From JAAFIP01 sp043766985 (GTDB lineage Bacteria > Pseudomonadota > Gammaproteobacteria > Burkholderiales > Burkholderiaceae_C), in contig JAYUHM010000092.1 in assembly GCA_043766985.1 (NCBI GenBank), forward strand, positions 4,074-68,073: DNA of 64,000 nt, read 5' to 3'. Positions 25,557 to 32,673 of this stretch are shown here, piece after piece. Position 1 is the stretch's first letter; each line of letters opens with the position of its first letter. The notes under the pieces were generated by a model. That model saw only the letters and a list, made by a program, of their open reading frames with translations. It did no database searches and was not told the origin of the DNA. The position numbers and the translations under genes are program-made.

Positions 25557-25611
25557 ATAGGCCGCCAGCCCAATAGAATGCGGTACAAGCAGCTATTAAC
25601 TTTATAGCGTA
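25557..25611 (-). repeat. Dispersed intergenic repeat, copy 8
   Basis: A reverse copy: AATAGGCCGCCAGCCCAATAG, then ACAAGCAGCTATTAAC and TTTATAGCG. It fills the whole gap between the convergent spoVR and SDR genes. Confidence 0.85.
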
Positions 25612-25615
25612 TAGC

Positions 25616-26527
25616 TTATTCAGCGCGCAGCGCTTTGCGCAGCTCCACACCAATCTCGGGCTTATGCGCAAACGGATCGGTAGGGTTACGCTGCTGCATG
25701 ATGTCTTCCAGGCGCGTTTGCACCGAGCCAATGGACTTGGGGTGGCTGTAAATGTAGAACTGGTTGGTGTGCACGGCGTCAAACACCTTTTGCGCTACGT
25801 CTGCCGCGCTAACCTTGCCTTTGCCTACGGCCTGGTCGTTCATGGCCTGGCCGATCAGTTGGCTCTTGGTGGGCTTGACACCGCTTTGCTTGAATTCATC
25901 GGGGCGGTTGCGGTGGCTTTGGCTGATGCCGGTGGGTACAAAGAAGGGGCATAGCACGGAGGCGCTGATCTGGTCGGTGACCAGTTGCAGGTCTTGGTAC
26001 AGCGTCTCGCTCAAGCTGACCACAGCGTGTTTGCTGACGTTGTACACGCCCATGTTGGGGGCATTGAGCAGCCCGGCCATGCTGGCGGTGTTGACGATGT
26101 GGCCTTGGTAGGCCGGGTCTTTTTTGGCGGCTTCCAGCATCATGGGGGTGAACACGCGCACACCGTGGGCCACGCCCATGATGTTGACGCCGATGACCCA
26201 CTCCCAGTCTTTCAGGGTGTTTTCCCAGATCAAGCCGCCTGCGCCTACGCCAGCGTTGTTGAAGATGAAATGCGGTGCACCAAAGCGCTTGAAGGTGGCG
26301 GCGCCCATCGCCTCGACCTCGGCCGCCTTGGAGATGTCCAGCTTGAAGGGCAGCACCTGCACGCCCATCGCTTCGATCTCGGTCGTGGCTTTGTCCAGCG
26401 CATCTTGCTGCACATCGGCCAGCACCAGGTTCATACCCAGCTTGGCGCCAATGCGCGCGCACTCCAGGCCAAAGCCTGAGCCTGCACCGGTCAATACAGC
26501 GGTTTTATTTTTGAAATCAGTAATCAT
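25616..26527 (-). CDS. SDR family NAD(P)-dependent oxidoreductase
   Basis: A 303-residue classical short-chain dehydrogenase. The cofactor loop is TGAGSGFGLECA near residue 15, followed by NNAGVGAGG, and the catalytic Ser and YNVSKHA pair (Tyr-Lys) lies near residue 160. The C-terminal extension after PFFVPTGISQSHRNRP is longer than in standard SDRs. The substrate is unknown; the neighbourhood of acyl-CoA genes suggests lipid or hydrophobic alcohol metabolism. GGAGAGATAG precedes the ATG. Confidence 0.92.
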   Translation of the reverse strand: MITDFKNKTAVLTGAGSGFGLECARIGAKLGMNLVLADVQQDALDKATTEIEAMGVQVLPFKLDISKAAEVEAMGAATFKRFGAPHFIFNNAGVGAGGLIWENTLKDWEWVIGVNIMGVAHGVRVFTPMMLEAAKKDPAYQGHIVNTASMAGLLNAPNMGVYNVSKHAVVSLSETLYQDLQLVTDQISASVLCPFFVPTGISQSHRNRPDEFKQSGVKPTKSQLIGQAMNDQAVGKGKVSAADVAQKVFDAVHTNQFYIYSHPKSIGSVQTRLEDIMQQRNPTDPFAHKPEIGVELRKALRAE

Positions 26528-26552
26528 CTATCTCTCCATACAAGTAAAAAAA

Positions 26553-27077
26553 TCAAGGCCGCAACATTTCGATGTGCGGGATGCCGTCTTCCAGATAGGG
26601 CACGCTGGTGGTCACGAACCCCAGCTTGCCGTAGAACTTTTCAAGATGCGCCTGCGCACTGATACGAATGGGCTGCACGCCCCATTGCTGGTGCAGACAG
26701 GCAATGGCCTGTTGCATCAATACTGGGCCTGCACCTGTGCCGCGCAAACCAGTGCGGGTAATCACTCGGCCAATGCTGGCCTGCGCAAACTTGACGCCAG
26801 CAGGAAAACAGCGGGCATAGGCTACCAGCGTGCGTGCTGCCGTATTGACTTGGTCGGCATCTGCCCAGCCCAGCACATGCATGGCCTGCGCATCCGCTCC
26901 ATCCATGTCCTGAAATGGGCCGTTTTGCTCAATCACAAACACTTCGCTACGCAGTTGCAGCACGGCGTACAACTGGTACGGGCTAAGTTCATCAAAAGAT
27001 AGGTGCTGCCAAGCGATGGATGTTGGGGCAAAGGTGGCTGGCGCGATGCTTGCATCAGGCATGAGGGTGGATGCCAT
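26553..27077 (-). CDS. ElaA-like GNAT family N-acetyltransferase
   Basis: A 174-residue protein with the ElaA pattern: FDELSPYQLYAVLQLRSEVFVIEQ, DMDGADAQAMHVLG, then a GNAT core RVITRTGLRGTGAGPVLMQQAI that binds acetyl-CoA, and AHLEKFYGKLGF. The natural substrate of ElaA proteins is not established. The start follows the style of extended ElaA N-termini; the conserved part begins near residue 20. It directly abuts the end of the glutathione-S-transferase gene upstream, so the two are probably co-transcribed. Confidence 0.88.
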   Translation of the reverse strand: MASTLMPDASIAPATFAPTSIAWQHLSFDELSPYQLYAVLQLRSEVFVIEQNGPFQDMDGADAQAMHVLGWADADQVNTAARTLVAYARCFPAGVKFAQASIGRVITRTGLRGTGAGPVLMQQAIACLHQQWGVQPIRISAQAHLEKFYGKLGFVTTSVPYLEDGIPHIEMLRP

Positions 27078-28016
27078 TCAAGCCGCTTTCAGCACAAATC
27101 CAATGCGCGGGAAGTGCACATTGACATTGCCCGCGCGCGCGTCTTGTCGGCGCAAGCTGTAGCGGGTGCGGGTAGCAGCCACCAGCTCGCCCTGCGTTTC
27201 TTCCAGACCAAAGCTCTCGGCTTTGATGATGACCTGGCTACCCAACGGTATGCCGTGGTCGTCCTGAAAAACCTCGTGTTTTACATCAAACAGGTGGTTT
27301 ACACCAGAAAAACCGGCACAGGCTGCTATTGATTCAGCAGCACTGCTTTTGCTGGAAGTACCGTGGCCAAACGCTTTGATGCGGTCCATCCAGGCTAGCA
27401 CGCTGGGCGTGGCATCCAAAATCGGGGCCAACGCGGGGATGTTTCGGGTGAACCACAGCGGATGGTAGATGGCAAAGTCGGCCACGCTGGGCTGCGCGCC
27501 CAGTACAAAGGGCTGCTCGTCCACCATGCTGGCAATGCGGCGCAAATAGCTTTTATAGGCGGGCTTGGCGTCTGCCGGGTTCATGCGCGGTGCGCCACCG
27601 CGCATGGCAGTGCGGTCTGCCACCAAAGTGGTGGCAGCGTCGGGGTTGGCGGCAAAAATATGCGCTGCACCTGGGGGCGAAAAGTTGTATGCCATGGCCA
27701 CCCAAAACAGTGTGCTGTCGGCCCACTGCGCCACGGTACGCGCCGCGCCCTTGATGCCAGCGGGGTACAGGGTTTTATCCGGACTTAAATGTTCCAGTAC
27801 ATCACAGATGAGTGCCGTGTCGCAAATAATGTCATTGCCAATTTGCAGCACCGGGATACGCCGGTAACCACCCGTGAGGGCCTGCATGTCGGGCTTGGGC
27901 ATCACCATCGGCTGCATCACCGATATCCAGGCGATGTTTTTGTAGCCAAAAATGGCACGCATCTTTTCGGCGAAGGGGGAGTTGGGGTAGTGGTGAAAGT
28001 AAATGTCTTGGCTCAT
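27078..28016 (-). CDS. Glutathione S-transferase family protein
   Basis: A 312-residue protein with a thioredoxin-like N-terminal domain (IYFHHYPNSPFAEKMRAIFG, RRIPVLQIGNDIICDTALICDVLE) and a helical C-terminal GST domain. It is longer than classic GSTs; the extra C-terminal ~80 residues are unusual. Within this part, the segment SSKSSAAESIAACAG is encoded by DNA resembling the left half of the dispersed repeat, and a similar peptide occurs in the nearby acyl-CoA dehydrogenase. The role may be detoxification or a hydrophobic-substrate step. A good AGGAGACAAAA precedes the ATG. Confidence 0.85.
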   Translation of the reverse strand: MSQDIYFHHYPNSPFAEKMRAIFGYKNIAWISVMQPMVMPKPDMQALTGGYRRIPVLQIGNDIICDTALICDVLEHLSPDKTLYPAGIKGAARTVAQWADSTLFWVAMAYNFSPPGAAHIFAANPDAATTLVADRTAMRGGAPRMNPADAKPAYKSYLRRIASMVDEQPFVLGAQPSVADFAIYHPLWFTRNIPALAPILDATPSVLAWMDRIKAFGHGTSSKSSAAESIAACAGFSGVNHLFDVKHEVFQDDHGIPLGSQVIIKAESFGLEETQGELVAATRTRYSLRRQDARAGNVNVHFPRIGFVLKAA

Positions 28017-28042
28017 TTTTGTCTCCTGTAAAAAGGGGGCAG

Positions 28043-28090
28043 GGGGATTTTTTGAACGCAGAGAGCGCGAAGGTTACGCGAAGGACGCAG
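28043..28090 (+). repeat. Left arm of long inverted repeat flanking the desaturase gene
   Basis: GGGGATTTTTTGAACGCAG is followed by AG-A-GCGCGAAGGTT-A-CGCGAAGG. The inverse complement of 29236-29285 matches this over about 43 bases with only a few mismatches. Each arm has internal GCGAAGG repetition. The arms face each other around the desaturase gene. Confidence 0.85.
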
Positions 28091-28135
28091 AAAAGAAATA
28101 CCAAAAAAATACAAAAATATTAAAACCTAGACCCA

Positions 28136-29224
28136 TCAAACCACCCTAGCCCGGCGCGGCGCAAATATGAGTTTAAAAGTATCCAATACGTCACGCACTT
28201 CCGCGCCTTGCAGCGCGCCTTTCTCTTGCAGCAATGCATGCAAACGTGGCAGGTGGTAGTGCGGTACAGCCGGGTACAGGTGGTGCTCTAAATGGTAATT
28301 GACATGGTGCGGGAAGAACACGGCGCGAAACAACCAGTTGCTGATCTTGCCAGACGTGTTGTTGCTACGCGCAGCGGTGAGGGGTGAAGACAAATCAGTC
28401 ACCGCACCATGCTCGCAAATGGCGCGCAGGCGCAGGATGGGTTGCAGCACAGTCACCAAGGGCAGCATCCACAGCACAGCGTACATAGCCAAGCCCTGCC
28501 ACCCACCTATTGCTAACGCTACAAAAGGTGCAGCAATGTGGAAGCCTATCACTATCAAGCGGTCTTTGCGTGCGCTGGCACGCAGCTCAGCCGAGGTGTC
28601 GTTCAACGGATTCATCTTGCCGCCCGTATCGGCGTTGATTGCGGGAGCACCAAAGAAGTAGGCGTAGGTTTTCCAGGCGTTCCAGCCAACCAAGTCCAGG
28701 GCCAGCTTCCGCCACAAATACGCCTTGCCGCGCGGGTAGCCACCGTGGATTGCCGTGTCAGGGTCTTGGCTGCCATACAGATTGTTATGGTGCAGGCGGT
28801 GCGTGACGCGGTAGGTGCACATGCTCACCCCCCCCAGCATGCCTATCAAGCGGCCCGCAGCATCGTTTGCAGCGCGGTTAGTAAACATGCGGTAATGCGC
28901 CGCCTCGTGCGACAAAATAAACAGCCCATGTAAGGCAATGCCAATCGCCAGTACGCTAAGCAGTACCCAGGGCGTGAACCAATTCACCACACCAAACGTA
29001 ATGGCAGCCGCGATCAATAGCAAGGTTTGCACAATGCCCACCAGCGAGCGCGCATTGGACAAAGTAGTGAGCGGCGCCAGCTCCTGCGCAGACAAAATTT
29101 TGCGCGCCGCTGCGTTGCCAGAACCTGCTACAGGCCCTAGCGCACGCAAGTCATCGCGGAATTCTTCACCTTGCCGACCCTGTGGCAAGGCCGTAGAACC
29201 TGACACTGATGTGGATAAAGTCAT
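28136..29224 (-). CDS. Fatty acid desaturase
   Basis: A 362-residue integral membrane di-iron desaturase. The three histidine boxes are HEAAHYR, HRLHHNN and HHVNYHLEHH, in the order and spacing typical of acyl-lipid/acyl-CoA desaturases. Four or so membrane helices lie between them (for example VQTLLLIAAAITFGVVNW). It would introduce a double bond into a fatty acyl chain, using oxygen and an electron donor not encoded nearby. Long inverted repeats flank the gene on both sides, suggesting that it may have moved as a unit. Confidence 0.92.
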   Translation of the reverse strand: MTLSTSVSGSTALPQGRQGEEFRDDLRALGPVAGSGNAAARKILSAQELAPLTTLSNARSLVGIVQTLLLIAAAITFGVVNWFTPWVLLSVLAIGIALHGLFILSHEAAHYRMFTNRAANDAAGRLIGMLGGVSMCTYRVTHRLHHNNLYGSQDPDTAIHGGYPRGKAYLWRKLALDLVGWNAWKTYAYFFGAPAINADTGGKMNPLNDTSAELRASARKDRLIVIGFHIAAPFVALAIGGWQGLAMYAVLWMLPLVTVLQPILRLRAICEHGAVTDLSSPLTAARSNNTSGKISNWLFRAVFFPHHVNYHLEHHLYPAVPHYHLPRLHALLQEKGALQGAEVRDVLDTFKLIFAPRRARVV

Positions 29225-29235
29225 ATTGGTATTCC

Positions 29236-29285
29236 TTTTGCGCCCTTTGCGAAACCTTCGCGCCCTCTGCGTTCAAAAAATCCCC
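29236..29285 (-). repeat. Right arm of long inverted repeat flanking the desaturase gene
   Basis: The sequence contains GCGCCCTTTGCGAAACC, TTCGCGCCCTCTGCG and TTCAAAAAATCCCC. It is the near-perfect inverse complement of 28043-28090, just upstream of the desaturase start. Confidence 0.85.
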
Positions 29286-29304
29286 GCTTTCAATCGGCAA
29301 AACA

Positions 29305-30318
29305 TCAAACTAACTTAACTACCTGCTTGCCAAAGTTCTTGCCTTTAAGCAAACCTAAAAAGGCTTCTGGCGCCGCCTCAATGCCCTGCGCTACGGTCTC
29401 ACGTGGCTTGAACTTGCCGGTAGCTATCAAACCACCCAGTTCCTTCAAAGCCTCGGGCCAAACCTCCATGTGCTCGCTGACGATAAAGCCTTCAATCTTT
29501 AGGCGGCTCATCAAGATCAGCGCTGGCGCCGCCAGTGGCAGTGGCTTGCCATCGTAGCCGGCAATCATGCCGCACACCGCGATGCGGCCAAAGGCGTTCA
29601 TGCGGGCCAGCACGACGTCCAAAATCCAGCCACCTACGTTCTCAAAATAGCAATCTATGCCGTTGGGCGCAGCGGCTTTCAGCGCGTCGTTGAAAGCCTT
29701 ACTGTCAGCATGCTCTTTGTAGTCCACGCAGGCGTCAAAACCCAGTTCGTTGACGACATAGTCGCACTTGTCTTTGCCGCCTGCAATACCCACCACGCGG
29801 CAGCCGCGCGCCTTGGCCAGCACGCCCACGGCGCTACCCACCGCGCCACTGGCGGCGGTCACGCACACGGTCTCACCTGCTTTTGGTTGACAAATTTTAA
29901 GCAACCCGTAGTAGGCGGTAACGCCCGGCATGCCTACTGCGCCCAAGTAATGGCTGAGCGGGATGTGGGTGGTGTCGACCTTGCGCAGCGCGCCCACGGC
30001 ATTGGCATCGACCACGCTGTACTGCTGCCAGCCGCCCATGCCCACCACTTTGTCGCCCACGGCAAACTTGTCGTTTTTAGATTCGACCACCTCGCCTGCT
30101 GTGCCGCCCCCCATCACTGCGCCCAGCGCTTGAGGCACCGCGTAACTTTTGCTGTCGTTCATGCGGCCTCGCATATACGGGTCCAGGCTCATGTAATGGT
30201 GAGTGACCAACACCTGGCCGTCTTGCAAGGCTGGCGTGTCGGTGGTGACGAGTTTGAAGTTGCTGGTTTGCGCCTCGGCTGTGGGACGATTGTCTAAAAG
30301 CCATTGCTTGTTATGCAT
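29305..30318 (-). CDS. NADP-dependent oxidoreductase, CurA-like MDR family
   Basis: A 337-residue zinc-independent medium-chain reductase. The N-terminal signature is SLDPYMRGRMND and the NADP-binding loop is TAASGAVGSAVGVLAKARGC. YFENVGG and PRETVAQGIEAAPEAFLGLLKGKNFGKQVVK (as separate motifs) identify the leukotriene-B4 dehydrogenase/CurA branch. Such enzymes reduce alpha,beta-unsaturated ketones or aldehydes. AAGGACAAAATC precedes the ATG. It may take part in processing lipid-derived enones within this acyl-metabolism block. Confidence 0.92.
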   Translation of the reverse strand: MHNKQWLLDNRPTAEAQTSNFKLVTTDTPALQDGQVLVTHHYMSLDPYMRGRMNDSKSYAVPQALGAVMGGGTAGEVVESKNDKFAVGDKVVGMGGWQQYSVVDANAVGALRKVDTTHIPLSHYLGAVGMPGVTAYYGLLKICQPKAGETVCVTAASGAVGSAVGVLAKARGCRVVGIAGGKDKCDYVVNELGFDACVDYKEHADSKAFNDALKAAAPNGIDCYFENVGGWILDVVLARMNAFGRIAVCGMIAGYDGKPLPLAAPALILMSRLKIEGFIVSEHMEVWPEALKELGGLIATGKFKPRETVAQGIEAAPEAFLGLLKGKNFGKQVVKLV

Positions 30319-30335
30319 GATTTTGTCCTTTAATT

Positions 30336-30389
30336 ACTATTACTTTTATAGCTGCTTGTGCTTTGCTATATTGGGCTTATGGCCTATTT
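30336..30389 (+). repeat. Dispersed intergenic repeat, copy 9
   Basis: A forward copy: TACTATTACTTTTATAGCTG, CTTGTGCTTTGC and TATTGGGCTTATGGCC, between two minus-strand genes. Confidence 0.85.
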
Positions 30390-30411
30390 CGTTATTAAAA
30401 TAGGTATTTAG

Positions 30412-30840
30412 CTAGTCTGTAGCTGGTGGGTTCAAATTATTTGCCTTGGTAGCGCCTGTCGGCAAGCGCCGCACGTATTTAAAGGTGCCGGTAGCGTGGG
30501 AGCACGCCCTGCCCTGCACGTCAAAAATCGTCGCTTCGGTAAACGCCATGGTCGATGTGCGGTGGATCAAACGCCCCTTGGCCACCAACGGGCCGACAGC
30601 GGGCTGCATGAAGCTGGTCTTCATCTCGATGGTGACAATGCCCATGTTCAGCTCCACGCTGCGCGCCGCATGCGCCATCACCACGTCCATCAAGGTCATG
30701 CTGGCGCCGCCGTGCGTGACGTTAAAGCTGTTCAGGTGCTCTGGCCGCGCGGTGTAGTTAATCTGCGCGTGGCCATCGGCAAACTCAACCAATTCAAAGC
30801 CAAGATGCTCTACAAAAGGAATGTGTACGCTAAATTTCAT
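30412..30840 (-). CDS. PaaI family hot-dog thioesterase
   Basis: A 142-residue hot-dog-fold acyl-CoA thioesterase. The conserved HGGASMTLMDVVMAHAA contains the HGG motif and the catalytic Asp, followed by TIEMKTSFMQPA. Members hydrolyse CoA esters, often stalled aromatic or aliphatic intermediates, and salvage CoA. It follows an SDR gene with a 12-bp gap, so the two are co-transcribed. Confidence 0.9.
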   Translation of the reverse strand: MKFSVHIPFVEHLGFELVEFADGHAQINYTARPEHLNSFNVTHGGASMTLMDVVMAHAARSVELNMGIVTIEMKTSFMQPAVGPLVAKGRLIHRTSTMAFTEATIFDVQGRACSHATGTFKYVRRLPTGATKANNLNPPATD

Positions 30841-30852
30841 GCTTTCAACCTG

Positions 30853-31647
30853 TTAGCCGCCTGCCACCACACTTACCCCACCATCCACCGCCAGCCACTG
30901 GCCGGTGATGTGTTTACCCGCTGCAGATGCGTACAACAAGCACAAGCCTTTTAAGTCTTCGTCATCACCTAAACGGCGTAGCGGTGCGTTTTCTTTCAGC
31001 TTGTCTTCGCCCAGAGCCTTGAGCGTGCCGACCGTCATGCGGCTGGGGAAAAAGCCTGGGCAAATGGCGTTTACGCGGATGTTGTACTTGCCCCATTCAG
31101 CGGCCAGTGCGCGGGTAAAGTTGATGACCGCGCCTTTGGAGGTATTGTAGGCAATGGTGTTCATGCCGCTGGGGTTGCCGCCCAAGCCTGCGATGGAGGC
31201 GATGTTGATGATGCTGCCGCTGTGCTTGTCGATCATGCACTTTTTGGCGATGCGTTGGCTGAGCAAAAAGTAGCCGCGCACGTTGAGGTTCATTACCTTG
31301 TCCCAAGCCTCTGCGGGGTGGTCTTCAGCGGGTGCGCCCCAGGCGGCACCGGCGTTGTTGACCAAAATATCTACGGTACCTAAACGCGCCAAGGTTTCAT
31401 CGACCAAACGGTTGATTTCTTCGTCCTTGGCGCAGTCAGCGGCAATCCACTGCGCATCAATGCCTGCCGCTTTCAGTTCGGCGGCAGACTCTTCCAGATC
31501 AGACGCTTTGCGAGAGCTGAGCATGATCTTGGCACCCGCCTCGCCCAGTGCATGCGCCATTTGCAGGCCCAACCCGCGGGAGCCGCCGGTAATGAGGGCC
31601 GTTTTGCCCGTCAGGTCAAACAGTTGCTGGATTTTGCGTGGGGTCAT
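30853..31647 (-). CDS. SDR family oxidoreductase
   Basis: A 264-residue classical SDR. The cofactor loop is TGGSRGLGLQMA at residues 20-31, then LVNNAGAAWG, the catalytic Ser in INIASIAG and YNTSKGAV (Tyr-Lys), and the ICPGFFPSRMT tail. It is similar to 3-oxoacyl reductases and 3-hydroxyacyl dehydrogenases, which suits the acyl-CoA context. The start codon follows AGGAGACACCC. The PaaI thioesterase gene lies directly downstream. Confidence 0.92.
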   Translation of the reverse strand: MTPRKIQQLFDLTGKTALITGGSRGLGLQMAHALGEAGAKIMLSSRKASDLEESAAELKAAGIDAQWIAADCAKDEEINRLVDETLARLGTVDILVNNAGAAWGAPAEDHPAEAWDKVMNLNVRGYFLLSQRIAKKCMIDKHSGSIINIASIAGLGGNPSGMNTIAYNTSKGAVINFTRALAAEWGKYNIRVNAICPGFFPSRMTVGTLKALGEDKLKENAPLRRLGDDEDLKGLCLLYASAAGKHITGQWLAVDGGVSVVAGG

Positions 31648-31680
31648 GGGTGTCTCCTGTATGGGTCGGGTTAAATCAAG

Positions 31681-32352
31681 TTAAAAACGTGCGCCTTGAG
31701 TAGCGCCGTGCTGGGTACGCTGGTCGTACTCTTTGTCGCGGTTTTTCAGGTTGTTGTACAGGCGGTCAAACTCTGACTGCGCAATGGCTTTGGCTTGACC
31801 GCAGGCCATGTCGCCATAGCCCAAAAACTTCTCCTGTATCAGCGCAGCCAGTTCGTTGCCATGCTGCACATGGCCCTCTTCGTGCTGCTGCAGGGCGGCG
31901 TAGTAGTCTTGCCAGCGCTGGCGCAGCGAAGGGGGGGCTGCAGCCTCATCGGTCCATTTGGGCATCAAAATTTCACCTTTGACGGTGAGGCGTATGGTGT
32001 CGAAACGGCACATATTGCCTGCGGGCACCGTGGTGTATTGGTAGGAAATGTCCCAGCTAGACAAGCCATGAAAGCCCTTGGGGCCGTTGGCGCTTAAAGA
32101 CCGCACCAAACTGGCGTAGTCTTGGCCGCTTACGGGGTAGCGGTTCCAGATAATTTTGGTATCCAGTCCGCCGCTTTTGGGGGACGCATTTTTTAATGTC
32201 ATAGGGGTAGATGGTACGCCCTGCGCGCAGGGAATTTCAGTAAATATGGTGCGTCCATTGTCCACGCATTTATAGACCTGCGCCGTTGCAGCAAATGGCG
32301 CCACCGCACACACTGCGACGGCCACAATTACCCCTAGGTGCCACGGCCGCAT
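31681..32352 (-). CDS. DUF922 domain-containing putative secreted zinc protease
   Basis: A 223-residue protein with a signal peptide (HLGVIVAVAVCAVAPFAATA, cleavage about residue 24). A short DUF4124-like segment (QVYKCVDNGRTIFTEIPC) follows, then a DUF922 domain whose HEEGHVQHG motif (HExxH) suggests a zinc metalloprotease. ATG at 32352 is used because it begins the signal peptide; the frame extends upstream without meaning. It would act in the periplasm or at the envelope. The two terminal Cys residues of the DUF4124 part may form a disulfide. Confidence 0.85.
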   Translation of the reverse strand: MRPWHLGVIVAVAVCAVAPFAATAQVYKCVDNGRTIFTEIPCAQGVPSTPMTLKNASPKSGGLDTKIIWNRYPVSGQDYASLVRSLSANGPKGFHGLSSWDISYQYTTVPAGNMCRFDTIRLTVKGEILMPKWTDEAAAPPSLRQRWQDYYAALQQHEEGHVQHGNELAALIQEKFLGYGDMACGQAKAIAQSEFDRLYNNLKNRDKEYDQRTQHGATQGARF

Positions 32353-32375
32353 TTGTACGGGCTTTTCCCCTTGGC

Positions 32376-32615
32376 TCACTTCATTCGAGAGCGAATGTAA
32401 ATCAGCAGCACGCCCAGCGCTGTCGCCGAGCCCCCCAGCAGCGTCAGCGTATTGGCGGTGGTCCAGCCCGCCCCTGCGCCACTTTTGTCGCTTAGCCCAA
32501 GCGCATAGCCCGTGATAAGCGTAAGCAGCCCGCCGTAGATAAGCACCCACACCGCAGTCTGCACGCGGTTTTGCGCTTTTGTGGTGGGTAACTTGACTTC
32601 TTTGATCAATGGCAT
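32376..32615 (-). CDS. Small hypothetical membrane protein
   Basis: A 79-residue protein with two predicted membrane helices (VQTAVWVLIYGGLLTLITGYAL and TLTLLGGSATALGVLLIYI) joined by a Gly/Ser-rich loop, and positively charged ends. No family is recognised. It lies 23 bp upstream of the DUF922 gene and could be in the same transcript. A role at the inner membrane is all that can be said. Confidence 0.7.
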   Translation of the reverse strand: MPLIKEVKLPTTKAQNRVQTAVWVLIYGGLLTLITGYALGLSDKSGAGAGWTTANTLTLLGGSATALGVLLIYIRSRMK

Positions 32616-32673
32616 GGCGGGGGCTTCCTTGCCTTGATTGTGAACCTCTTTGCAGCATACTCTGCCCTGGACG

